Source: Massilia alkalitolerans DSM 17462
Lineage (GTDB): Bacteria; Pseudomonadota; Gammaproteobacteria; Burkholderiales; Burkholderiaceae_D
Length of the DNA stretch: 64,000 nt
NCBI RefSeq assembly: GCF_000427785.1
Contig: NZ_ATYR01000001.1
Span: 186,149-250,148 of the forward strand
Direction of reading: 5' to 3'
The position numbers and the translations under genes were made by a program. The notes beneath the pieces are model-generated. The model was not told where the DNA came from and did not search any database. It saw only the letters and a list, made by a program, of their open reading frames with translations. Shown here in pieces: positions 1-11,600 of this stretch (positions are counted from its first letter, which is position 1; every line of letters begins with the position of its first letter).

Positions 1-455
1 TCGCCAACCTGGTGCCGCCCTGCACGCCCGACGCGCCGCCCGGCGTCAGTTCCGCCATCGAGTTCGCCGTTTGCGGCCTCGAGGTCTCGCGCATCATCGT
101 GCTCGGCCATGCCCGCTGCGGCGGCATCCGCGCCCTGATGTCGCAGGCCAGGGTCACCGAGGAGACCGATTTCGTGGCGCGCTGGATGCGCATCGCCGAA
201 CCGGTACGCCAGGAAGTCCTGCGTGAACTGTCGCACAAACACGAGGACAGCCGCTGCCGCGCGGCCGAACTGGCCAGCATCCTGCACTCGCTGGATAACC
301 TCATGACCTATCCCTGGATCAAGCGCCGCGTGGAAGCCGGCAAGCTCGCCCTGCACGGCTGGTATTTCGACATCGCGACCGGTTCTCTGCAGGCCTATTC
401 CCCGCGCAAGCAAGAGTTCCTGAATCTGGTCGAGCCGCTCGCCGCCGCGGCATGA
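1..455 (+). CDS. Beta-class carbonic anhydrase, 3' part only
   Basis: Interconverts CO2 and bicarbonate with a catalytic zinc. The frame is open from the window edge, so the N-terminal part with the first Zn-Cys lies outside. The visible part has the second zinc motif His-x2-Cys (LGHARCGGI) and the usual C-terminal helices (SLDNLMTYPWIKRR, LHGWYFDIATG). The stop codon overlaps the narX start (ATGA at 452-455), so the two are probably translationally coupled. That is an unusual partner for a nitrate sensor. Confidence 0.9.
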   Translation, partial: ANLVPPCTPDAPPGVSSAIEFAVCGLEVSRIIVLGHARCGGIRALMSQARVTEETDFVARWMRIAEPVRQEVLRELSHKHEDSRCRAAELASILHSLDNLMTYPWIKRRVEAGKLALHGWYFDIATGSLQAYSPRKQEFLNLVEPLAAAA

Positions 456-2431
456 GCGCACCGACGAGCTCCGGCATGCGCGACTATCCACCGATTCCTG
501 TCCGGCTGCGCCTGTCGACCCGCATCGCCGGCGCGCTGGTGGGCTTCCTGCTGCTGGCCCTGGCGGCGATCGGCGCAACCTTGTGGCTGTCCTGGCAACT
601 GGAAGGCGCCGGTGCGGCGATCAACGAGACCGGTAGCCTGCGCAGGCACGAATACCGCCTGGCGATGTTGCTCGGGCGCGAGGTCCATACCCCGGGTGCC
701 GGCTTCGACCAGGCCGCACGCCGCCAGATCGCATTGATCGATTCCACCCTGGTACTGATCGCGCGCGGCGACCCGCAGCGCCCGCTCGGGCTGCCCCCGA
801 CGACGGCCGTGCGCACCAGCTTCGACCTGCTGGCGCAGCGCTGGCACCGCGACATGCGCCCGCTGGCGCAGCAGGTGCTTGCCGCGCAGGGCGCTGACCG
901 GCTCACGGTGCTGCGCCGTTTCCTGGCCGGGACCGATGCCTACGTCGCCGGGATCGACGAAGTCGTGCAACTGATCGAACGCGATAACGAGGTGCGCACG
1001 TTCTGGCTTCGCTCCTCGCAGCTGGCCTTGATGGCGCTGGCGGTGGGCGGCACGGTGGTGCTGGTCTACATGATGTTCAGTCTGATCGTGGCCCCCGTCG
1101 AACGCCTGCACGCCGGCCTGCGCAGCATGGCCGATACCGAGTTCGGCGTGCGCCTGGACGTCGACGGCAAGGACGAGTTCGGCCAACTGGCGGCCGGCTT
1201 CAACCAGATGGCCGACCGCCTGCAGCAGTTCTACGGCGAGCTGGAACGCAAGGTCCGCGACAAGACCGCCGCGCTGGAAGAACAGAACCGCGAACTGGCG
1301 CTGCTCTACGACAGCGCCGCCTTCCTGCAGCGGCGCCAGCCGCTGGAACCGATGTGCGAAGGTTTCCTGGAGCGGATCGTTCGCTATTTCGGGGCGGACG
1401 CCGGCTCCGTGCGGCTGGTCGACAGCGGCAGCGACAAGGTGCACCTGGTGGTCCAGCAAGGCTTGTCCGAGGCGATGGCCCAGGCCGAGCGCTGCATGCC
1501 GGTGGGCGACTGCCTGTGCGGGGAGGCCGCGCAACGCAAGGAAGCGGTGGTGCACTGGCTGGGGAGCCTGGCGCCGCTGCCCACCGCGCCGGCCGTCTCC
1601 CAGTGCGCGGCGGAAGGCTTCGTCACCGTGTCGGTGTTCCAGATCTTCGCGCAAGACCAGCACCTTGGCGTGTTCAGCCTGCATTTCCGCAGCGAACGAC
1701 ACTTCGACGCACACGGCACCGCCCTGCTCGACACCCTGGGACGGCTGCTGGGCACGGCGATCGAGAACATCCGCCTGGCCGCCCGCGAACGCGAGATGGC
1801 GATTTCGGAAGAACGCAACATGGTGGCCCGTGGTTTGCACGACAGCATCGCCCAGGGCTTGAATTTCCTGAACCTGCAGGTGCAGATGCTGGAGGCGTCG
1901 CTGCGCAACGGCCAGCAGCAGGAGGCCGCCGAGATCGTGCCGGCGCTGCGTGCCGGCGTCAAGGAAAGCTACGAGGATGTGCGCGAACTGCTGCAGAACT
2001 TCCGCAGCCGCCTGGAAGAAGAGGACTTGAATGGCGCCTTGCGCAAGGCGGTGCGAAAATTCCGCGACCAGACCGGGCACGAGGCCAGCTTCGTCGCCGA
2101 GGGCAGCGGCGGTCCGCCGTTCGCGCGCGAGGAGCAGTTGCAGATCCTGTTCATCGTGCAGGAAGCCCTGTCGAACATCCGCAAGCATGCCCGCGCCGAC
2201 AGCGTGCTGGTCCGTGTCCGGGACGGCCAAGACTTTTCGCTCTCGATCAGCGATAATGGCGTCGGATTCGACTCATCCGTCGCATCCGACGCAGCCGGCG
2301 AGCACGTGGGCCTGCACATCATGCACGAGCGGGCCCGGCACATCCACGCCGACCTGGCCATCGAATCCAGGCCCGGCGCCGGAACAACTGTCAGCCTGCA
2401 TGTGCCTAGTGCGCAGCGCCGGCTTGCCTGA
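452..2431 (+). CDS. narX: Nitrate/nitrite sensor histidine kinase NarX
   Basis: Membrane sensor kinase that detects nitrate or nitrite in the periplasm and phosphorylates NarL. It has TM1 at about residues 25-47 and a periplasmic domain with a recognisable P-box (NETGSLRRHEYRL, about 58-70), the ligand-binding element of NarX/NarQ. TM2 is at about 190-212, followed by HAMP and a GAF-like central module with the NarX-type Cys cluster (C348, C354, C356). The HisKA_3 dimerisation helix carries the phospho-acceptor in GLHDSIAQ (H463), and a HATPase domain (DNGVGFD) follows. Length 659 aa against about 600 in E. coli. It overlaps the carbonic anhydrase stop by 4 nt and lies 19 nt before narL. Confidence 0.93.
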   Translation: MSAPTSSGMRDYPPIPVRLRLSTRIAGALVGFLLLALAAIGATLWLSWQLEGAGAAINETGSLRRHEYRLAMLLGREVHTPGAGFDQAARRQIALIDSTLVLIARGDPQRPLGLPPTTAVRTSFDLLAQRWHRDMRPLAQQVLAAQGADRLTVLRRFLAGTDAYVAGIDEVVQLIERDNEVRTFWLRSSQLALMALAVGGTVVLVYMMFSLIVAPVERLHAGLRSMADTEFGVRLDVDGKDEFGQLAAGFNQMADRLQQFYGELERKVRDKTAALEEQNRELALLYDSAAFLQRRQPLEPMCEGFLERIVRYFGADAGSVRLVDSGSDKVHLVVQQGLSEAMAQAERCMPVGDCLCGEAAQRKEAVVHWLGSLAPLPTAPAVSQCAAEGFVTVSVFQIFAQDQHLGVFSLHFRSERHFDAHGTALLDTLGRLLGTAIENIRLAAREREMAISEERNMVARGLHDSIAQGLNFLNLQVQMLEASLRNGQQQEAAEIVPALRAGVKESYEDVRELLQNFRSRLEEEDLNGALRKAVRKFRDQTGHEASFVAEGSGGPPFAREEQLQILFIVQEALSNIRKHARADSVLVRVRDGQDFSLSISDNGVGFDSSVASDAAGEHVGLHIMHERARHIHADLAIESRPGAGTTVSLHVPSAQRRLA

Positions 2432-2450
2432 CTAAAATTGGAGTAATTGC

Positions 2451-3137
2451 ATGGCCGAATCAAGCGAGCCAATTCAAGTCCTGCTGGTCGACGACCATCC
2501 CCTGTTCCGCAGCGGGGTGCGTTCTTTACTCCAGCGCAACCCGCGTTTCGCCGTGGTCGGCGAGGCATCCGACGGCATCGACGGGGTCAAGCGGGCGATG
2601 CAGTTCAAGCCCGACGTGATCCTGCTCGACCTGCACATGCCGGGCATGTCCGGGGTCGAAACGCTGCAGTTGATCCTGCAGGGCTGGCCCGAGGCCGTCG
2701 TGATCATGCTGACCGTCTCCGAGGAGGCGGAAGACCTCGCGACCGCGCTCCAGGGCGGGGCGCGCGGCTACCTGATCAAGAACATCGACGCCGACTACCT
2801 GGTGCGCGCGATCGAACGCGCCGCCGCCGGCGAATCGGTGCTGGCCGAATCCATGACCGGCAAGCTGATGGCGCAGCTGCAGAAGCAGCGCGAACCCAGG
2901 GCCCCGGCCCCGCCGTCCGAACTCGACAAGCTCACGCCGCGCGAACGCGAAATTCTTGCCTGCCTGGCGCGCGGCGAAAGCAACAAGCTGATTGCCCGCG
3001 TGCTCGACCTGGCCGAAAGCACGGTCAAGATCCACGTCCAGAACATCCTCAAGAAACTGGGCCTGTCCAGCCGGGTCCAGGCTGCGGTGTTCGCCGTCGA
3101 GCAGGGACTGAGCGGCCATTCCGAGCGCCAGTCCTGA
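2451..3137 (+). CDS. narL: Response regulator NarL
   Basis: DNA-binding response regulator, cognate partner of NarX. The receiver domain has the acidic pair (VDD), phospho-acceptor D60 (ILLDLHMPG) and conserved Lys (YLIKN). A LuxR/GerE helix-turn-helix follows at about residues 160-220 (LTPREREIL, STVKIHVQNILKKL). Length 228 aa fits the family. It sits just after narX and probably controls the narK and narG promoters downstream. The convergent kinase gene ends 6 bp after its stop, and no terminator is visible between them. Confidence 0.93.
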   Translation: MAESSEPIQVLLVDDHPLFRSGVRSLLQRNPRFAVVGEASDGIDGVKRAMQFKPDVILLDLHMPGMSGVETLQLILQGWPEAVVIMLTVSEEAEDLATALQGGARGYLIKNIDADYLVRAIERAAAGESVLAESMTGKLMAQLQKQREPRAPAPPSELDKLTPREREILACLARGESNKLIARVLDLAESTVKIHVQNILKKLGLSSRVQAAVFAVEQGLSGHSERQS

Positions 3138-3143
3138 GCCATC

Positions 3144-5498
<2,355 letters not shown>

Positions 5499-5585
5499 GG
5501 CGTTGGGCTTCGTGGAAATGTCGCCATCCTACACGCTTGCGCCGGCTCAAGGTGGACGAATCACGACCCCCCCCCGCCTGGGGCT

Positions 5586-5613
5586 GCTAGCTATTTGTGA
5601 CTAGCCGCACTAG
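5586..5613 (+). promoter_or_regulatory. Triple [C/G]TAG upstream element of narK1
   Basis: Three CTAG tetramers start at 5587, 5601 and 5610 (steps of 14 and 9 bp). The same 28-bp frame with identical spacing lies upstream of narG (8529-8556), and 18 of 28 positions agree, including TAGnCGCACTAG. A possible -10 (TAGGCT, 5672-5677) follows at the same distance as in narG. It could be a NarL operator, although it does not match the E. coli heptamer well. The region is shared with the divergent hybrid kinase gene. Confidence 0.5.
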
Positions 5614-5712
5614 CTCTCTTGCCCAAATGAATATCGCCCTCCGGCCAATAGTTGGGCATGCCGCTTCCACGTAGGCTTTGAACTATCGAAAAGTGCGTTT
5701 CAGGAGAAAAAC

Positions 5713-6984
5713 ATGAGCACTGATAAACGACCGGTCGCGGTCCTCGTCAGCAGTACCTTTGCATTCACGATCTGTTTTGCCATATGGATGATGTTCGCCG
5801 TCCTGGGCATCCCCATCAAGGCCAAGCTGGGCCTGAACGAGACCGAGTTCGGCCTCCTGATCGCCACCCCGGTGCTGAGCGGCGCGCTGTCCCGCGTCCC
5901 GCTCGGCATCTGGACCGACCGCTTCGGCGGCCGCATCGTCTTCTTCATCCTGATGCTGGCCTGCGCGCTGCCGATCTACCTGATCAGCTACGCGACCGCC
6001 TACTGGCACTTCCTGGTGCTGGGCCTGTTCGTCGGCCTGGCCGGCGGCTCGTTCTCGGTCGGCACGCCCTATGTCGCCCGCTGGTTCGGCAAGGAACGCC
6101 GCGGTTTCGCCATGGGCGTGTTCGGCGCCGGCAATTCGGGCTCGGCCCTGACCAAGTTCGTGGCACCGGCCATCATCGCCGCGGCCGGCTGGCAGTACCT
6201 GCCCAAGGTGTATGCCGGGGCGATGGTCGCCACCGCCCTGCTGTTCTGGTTCTTCTCGTATTCCGACCCGGCGCACAAGACGCCCTCCGGTGAATCGTTC
6301 GCCCAGCAGATGCGCGTGCTGAAGGACCCACGGGTGTGGCGCTACTGCCAGTACTACTCGGTCGTGTTCGGCGGCTACGTGGCCCTGGCCCTGTGGATGA
6401 CCAAGTACTACGTCGGCGAATACGGCTTCGACCTGAAGCTGGCCGCGCTGCTGGCCGCCTGCTTCTCGCTGCCGGGCGGCGTGCTGCGCGCGCTGGGCGG
6501 CTGGATCTCGGACAAGTACGGCGCCTACAAGGTCACCTGGTGGGTGATGTGGGTCTGCTGGGTGTGCTTCTTCATCCTGTCGTATCCGCAGACCACCATG
6601 AGTGTCAAGACCGTCGAGGGCGTCATGGACATGCAGATCGGCCTCGGCCCGATCGCCTTCACCGCCCTGCTGTTCGTGGTCGGCGTGGCCATGGCGATCG
6701 GCAAGGCCTCGGTGTTCCGCTTCATTGCCGACGACTTCAGCGACAACATCGGCGCGGTCTCGGGCGTGGTCGGCCTGGCCGGCGGCCTGGGCGGCTTCAT
6801 CCTGCCGATCCTGTTCGGCGCCATCGTCGACCTGACCGGCATCCGCTCGAGCTCGTTCATGCTGCTCTACGGCACCGTCTGCGTCTCGCTGGTCTGGATG
6901 CACTTCTCGTTCAAACCCGAGCGCACCCAGCCGGCGGCAATTGCGCCCAAGGCGCCGGCCGCCCCGGTACGCAGGGCAGCCTGA
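5713..6984 (+). CDS. narK1: Nitrate transporter, NarK type 1 (MFS, NNP family)
   Basis: Inner-membrane nitrate transporter of the major facilitator superfamily with 12 predicted TM helices, 423 aa. The nitrate signature is seen in GKERRGFAMGVFGAGNSGSA and again in IGKASVFRFIADDF / GVVGLAGGLGGF. Size and sequence fit the type-1 branch, thought to act as nitrate/proton symporters. A clear GGAG ribosome site precedes ATG 5713. narK2 follows 49 bp later, and tandem narK1-narK2 before narGHJI is common in denitrifying proteobacteria. Confidence 0.88.
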   Translation: MSTDKRPVAVLVSSTFAFTICFAIWMMFAVLGIPIKAKLGLNETEFGLLIATPVLSGALSRVPLGIWTDRFGGRIVFFILMLACALPIYLISYATAYWHFLVLGLFVGLAGGSFSVGTPYVARWFGKERRGFAMGVFGAGNSGSALTKFVAPAIIAAAGWQYLPKVYAGAMVATALLFWFFSYSDPAHKTPSGESFAQQMRVLKDPRVWRYCQYYSVVFGGYVALALWMTKYYVGEYGFDLKLAALLAACFSLPGGVLRALGGWISDKYGAYKVTWWVMWVCWVCFFILSYPQTTMSVKTVEGVMDMQIGLGPIAFTALLFVVGVAMAIGKASVFRFIADDFSDNIGAVSGVVGLAGGLGGFILPILFGAIVDLTGIRSSSFMLLYGTVCVSLVWMHFSFKPERTQPAAIAPKAPAAPVRRAA

Positions 6985-7033
6985 TCCTACCCACCTTTCA
7001 TCAACCAATTAAAAACGCACACAGGAGAACATT

Positions 7034-8422
7034 GTGAGCAGCTACCTGATATCGACCTGGGAGCCCGAGGTCCCCGCCTTCTGGCAACACCGCGGCAAGG
7101 CCACCGCCAGCCGCAACCTCTGGATCTCGATCCCGGCCCTGATGCTGGCCTTCGCAATCTGGATGGTCTGGAGCGTCGTCGTCGTCAACCTGCCGGCGAT
7201 CGGCTTCAAGTACAGCACCAACCAGCTGTTCTGGCTGGCCGCGGTGCCGGGCCTGTCCGGCGCGACCCTGCGCATCTTCTACTCGTTCATGGTGCCGATC
7301 TTCGGTGGCCGCAAATGGACTGCGATCTCGACGGCCTCGCTGATGATCCCGGCGCTGGGCATCGGTTTCGCCGTCCAGGACCCGACCACCAGCTACCCGA
7401 CCATGCTGGTACTGTCCCTGCTGTGCGGCTTTGGCGGCGGCAACTTCGCCTCGTCGATGTCCAACATCAGCTTCTTCTTCCCGAAGGCGCAGAAGGGCTA
7501 CGCCCTGGGCATGAATGCCGGCCTGGGCAACCTGGGCGTGTCGGCGGTGCAGTTCGTGGTGCCGCTGGTGATCACCGCCGCCGTGTTCGGCGGCGAGCCG
7601 CAGACCTGGAGCAAGGTCGTGGAAGGAGCCGCCCAAACCAAGCAGGTCTGGCTGCAGAACGCCGGCTTCATCTGGGTGCCCTTCATTCTCCTGAGCGCCC
7701 TGGCCGCATGGTTCGGCATGAACGACCTGGCCTCGGCCAAGGCCTCGTTCTCGGAGCAGGCCGTGATCTTCAAGCGCAAGCATAACTGGCTGATGTGCTG
7801 GCTTTACATCGGCACCTTCGGTTCGTTCATCGGCTACTCGGCAGCCTTCCCGCTGCTCACCAGCACCCTGTTCCCGGACGTGAATCCGCTGCAGTACGCC
7901 TTCGTCGGCCCCCTGGTCAGCGCCCTGTCCCGCGTGGCTGGCGGCTGGATCTCGGACAAGCTTGGCGGCGCCCGCGTGACCGTCTGGACCTTCGTCGCCA
8001 TGATCGGCGCCGTGCTCGGCGTGCTGCACTTCCTGCCCGGCGGCGGCAATCCCGGCAGCTTCGCCGGCTTCTTCGGCATGTTCCTGGTGCTGTTCGCCTG
8101 CACCGGCGTGGGCAACGCCTCGACCTTCCGCATGATCCCGGTGATCTTCCTGAGCCTGCACCAGCGCGCTGCTGCCGGCCAGCCGGAAGCCGTGCAAGCC
8201 CAGGCCGTCGCCAGCGCCAACAAGGAGGCTGCCGCGGTCCTCGGGTTCACCTCGGCCATCGCCGCCTACGGCGCCTTCTTCATCCCGAAGAGCTACGGCA
8301 CCTCGATCGCCCTGACCGGCAGCGCCGACGCCGCCCTGTGGTGCTTCATCGGCTTCTACATGAGCTGCATTGCCGTGACCTGGTGGTTCTACTCGCGCAA
8401 GGGCGCGGAAATGCCCTGCTGA
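7034..8422 (+). CDS. narK2: Nitrate/nitrite antiporter, NarK type 2 (MFS)
   Basis: Inner-membrane transporter, 462 aa, the length of E. coli NarK. It probably imports nitrate in exchange for nitrite made by NarG. The nitrate signatures are GGGNFASSMSNISFFFPKAQKG with ALGMNAGLGNLG, and GVGNASTFRMIPVIF in the second half. It starts with GTG after a strong AGGAG site (7023-7027). A 17-bp perfect hairpin lies downstream before narG. Confidence 0.9.
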   Translation: MSSYLISTWEPEVPAFWQHRGKATASRNLWISIPALMLAFAIWMVWSVVVVNLPAIGFKYSTNQLFWLAAVPGLSGATLRIFYSFMVPIFGGRKWTAISTASLMIPALGIGFAVQDPTTSYPTMLVLSLLCGFGGGNFASSMSNISFFFPKAQKGYALGMNAGLGNLGVSAVQFVVPLVITAAVFGGEPQTWSKVVEGAAQTKQVWLQNAGFIWVPFILLSALAAWFGMNDLASAKASFSEQAVIFKRKHNWLMCWLYIGTFGSFIGYSAAFPLLTSTLFPDVNPLQYAFVGPLVSALSRVAGGWISDKLGGARVTVWTFVAMIGAVLGVLHFLPGGGNPGSFAGFFGMFLVLFACTGVGNASTFRMIPVIFLSLHQRAAAGQPEAVQAQAVASANKEAAAVLGFTSAIAAYGAFFIPKSYGTSIALTGSADAALWCFIGFYMSCIAVTWWFYSRKGAEMPC

Positions 8423-8470
8423 TCGCACGACCGGCGGGAGTGGCGTGCCGGGCTGACCGGCGCGCTGCGG

Positions 8471-8508
8471 CGAAGGCCGCTGCCTGAGGCTTCAGGCAGC
8501 GGCCTTCG
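8471..8508 (+). terminator. Long perfect hairpin between narK2 and narG
   Basis: A 17-bp perfect stem (8471-8487 with 8492-8508) closes a GGCT loop 48 bp after the narK2 stop. No T-run follows, so it is not a textbook intrinsic terminator. It may partly terminate the narK transcript or protect its 3' end. Confidence 0.6.
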
Positions 8509-8528
8509 TGCTCTCGGAGCACCGCGGG

Positions 8529-8556
8529 GCTAGTTCGAAAGGTGTAGGCGCACTAG
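8529..8556 (+). promoter_or_regulatory. Triple [C/G]TAG upstream element of narG
   Basis: CTAG, GTAG and CTAG tetramers start at 8530, 8544 and 8553, with the same 14- and 9-bp steps as upstream of narK1. A possible -10 (TAGACT, 8614-8619) lies downstream, in a stretch that again resembles narK1 (GCCGCT..CC..GTAG). No good FNR box was found at -41.5. Inferred to be the nitrate-responsive operator of narGHJI. Confidence 0.5.
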
Positions 8557-8675
8557 TCCCAAATCCGGCGCCGGACCGACTTCTTACGAATACTCAACGG
8601 ACAAGCCGCTCCGTAGACTGGCAACAGTGAAATCACATTAGCGAAGCGCGCCGCCGGCGCGTCGATGGAGAAACC

Positions 8676-11600
8676 ATGAGTCACTTTCTGGACCGACTGA
8701 AATTTTTCGGCAAAGCCAAGCAAACGTTCTCGAACGGCCACGGTGAGGTGGTCATCGAAGACCGCACCTGGGAAAACGCCTACCGCCAGCGCTGGCAGCA
8801 CGACAAGATCGTGCGTTCGACCCATGGCGTGAACTGCACCGGTTCCTGCAGCTGGAAGGTGTATGTCAAGAACGGCCTGATCACCTGGGAAACCCAGCAG
8901 ACCGACTACCCGCGCACCCGCCCGGACCTGCCGAACCACGAGCCGCGCGGCTGCCCGCGCGGCGCCAGCTACTCGTGGTACGTCTATTCGGCGCAGCGCG
9001 TCAAGCACCCGATGGTGCGCGGCCGCCTGATGCAGATGTGGCGCGAGGCGCGCCTCACCCGCGACCCGATCGGTGCATGGGAGTGGATCACCCAGGATCC
9101 GGAGCGCTCCGCCAGCTACAAGTCGATTCGCGGCCAGGGCGGCTTCGTGCGCGCCAAGTGGGACGAAGTCAACGAGATGATCGCCGCCGCGAATGCCCAT
9201 ACGATCGACAAGTATGGTCCGGACCGCATCATCGGCTTCTCGCCGATTCCCGCCATGTCGATGGTCAGCTATGCCGCCGGCACCCGCTACCTGAGCCTGA
9301 TCGGCGGCGTGGCCATGAGCTTCTACGACTGGTACTGCGACCTGCCGCCGGCCAGCCCGCAGGTGTGGGGCGAGCAGACCGACGTGCCGGAATCGGCCGA
9401 CTGGTACAACTCGACCTACCTGATGGTGTGGGGCTCGAACGTGCCGATGACCCGTACCCCGGACGCCCACTTCTACACCGAAGTGCGCTACAAGGGCACC
9501 AAGACCGTGGCCGTGTCTTCCGACTTCGGCGAGATGGCCAAGTTCGGCGACATCTGGCTCGCCCCCAAGCAGGGCACCGACGCCGCGCTGGCGATGGCCA
9601 TGGGCCACGTCATCATGAAGGAATACCACGCCACCGGCAAATCGGCCTATTTCACCGAGTACGCCAAGCAGTACACCGACTTCCCGATGCTGGTGATGCT
9701 CAAGGAACGCGACGGCACCCTGGTGCCGGACTACTTCCTGCGCGCCTCGCACCTGGCCGACAACCTGAACGAAACCAACAACCCGGAATGGAAGACCCTA
9801 GTGCTCGACCAGGCCACCGGCAAGATCGTCGCCCCCAGCGGCTCGATCGGTTTCCGCTGGGGCGAGGCCGGCAAGTGGAACCTCGAGCAGAAGGAAGGCT
9901 CGACGCGCAACCCGATCGATCCCCAGCTGTCGCTGATCGACGCCAACGACGGCATCGTGCCGGTCGGCTTCCCCTACTTCGGCGGCAAGGATGCCGACGA
10001 CCTGTTGCTGCGCAACGTGCCGGTCAAGAAGATCACCCTGGCCGACGGCAGCGAAGCCATGGTCACGACCGTGTTCGACCTGTCGATGGCGAACTATGGC
10101 GTGGACCGCGGCATCTGCCCGAACGCCGCCAAGGGCTATGAGGACGACGTGCCCTATACCCCGGCCTGGCAGGTCAAGCACACCGGCGTCAAGGCGCAGG
10201 ACGTCATCACGGTGGCGCGCGAGTTCGCCGACAACGCCGACCGCACCCGCGGCAAGTCGATGGTCATCGTCGGCGCGGCGCTGAACCACTGGTACCACAT
10301 GGACATGACCTACCGCGGCATCATCAACATGCTGATGATGTGCGGCTGCATCGGCCAGAGCGGCGGCGGCTGGTCCCACTACGTGGGCCAGGAAAAGCTG
10401 CGCCCGCAGACCGGCTGGACCCCGCTGGCCTTCGCGCTGGACTGGAACCGTCCGTCGCGCCAGATGAACTCGACCTCGTTCTTCTATGCCCACACCAGCC
10501 AGTGGCGCCACGAGAAGCTGCACACCTCGGAAATCCTGTGCCCTACCGCCGACGGCAAGATGGAAGAGATGGCCCTGATCGACTACAACGCCAAGGCCGA
10601 GCGCATGGGCTGGCTGCCGTCGGCGCCGCAGCTCGAGACCAATCCGCTCGAGGTGACGCGCGCCGCTGAAGCGGCAGGCATGGACCCGGCCCAGTACGCG
10701 GTCGAACAGATCAAGGCCGGCAAGCTGAATTTCTCCTGCGACGATCCGGACAATCCGGCGAACTTCCCGCGCAATATGTTCGTGTGGCGTTCGAACATCC
10801 TGGGCAGCTCGGGCAAGGGCCACGAGTACTTCCTGAAGTACCTGCTCGGCACCCAGAACGCCTTGCTGAGCGACGAGACCGACTGCATCAAGCCGCGCGA
10901 CGTCAAGGTGCGTCCGGCCGCCGAGGGCAAGCTCGACCTGCTGGTGGTGCTCGATTTCCGCATGTCGACCACCTGCCTGTACGGCGACATCGTGCTGCCG
11001 ACCGCGACCTGGTATGAAAAGGACGACCTGAACACCTCCGACATGCACCCGTTCATCCACCCGCTGTCCGAAGCAGTGCAGCCGCTGTGGGAATCGAAGT
11101 CGGACTGGGAGATCTACAAGGGCATCGCCGCCAAGTTCTCGGAGATCGGCGGCGCCCGTCTCGGCACCCGCAAGGACCTCGTGCTCACCCCGCTGATGCA
11201 CGACACCCCGGGCGAACTGGGTCAGCCTTTCGATCCGAAGGACTGGCGTCTTGGCGAGTGCGAACCGGTCCCCGGCAAGACCATGCCGGCCATGACGGTC
11301 GTGGAGCGCAACTACCGCGACATCCACAAGAAGTTCACCTCGGTGGGACCGCTGCTCGAGAAGGCCGGCAACGGCGGCAAGGGCATCGGCTGGCAGACCG
11401 GGCACGAAGTCGAGACCCTGCGCGGCATCAACCGCACCGTCCAGGAAGAAGGCGTGTCGCAGGGCCAGCCGCGCCTGGACACCGCGATCGATGCGGCCGA
11501 GATGATCCTCACGCTGGCGCCGGAAACCAACGGCCACGTGGCCGTGAAGGCCTGGGATGCGCTGTCCAAGATCACCGGACGCGACCACACGCACCTGGCC

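Noticed and set aside
395..2230. 611-aa open frame opposite narX
   Set aside because: Antisense frame of a clear NarX.
5681..5694. TTGAAC-type half-site close to the narK1 start
   Set aside because: A start 41.5 bp downstream would fall inside the coding region.
8584..8597. Possible FNR box TTACGAATACTCAA upstream of narG
   Set aside because: Only a partial match, and its distance to the nearest -10 box does not give -41.5.
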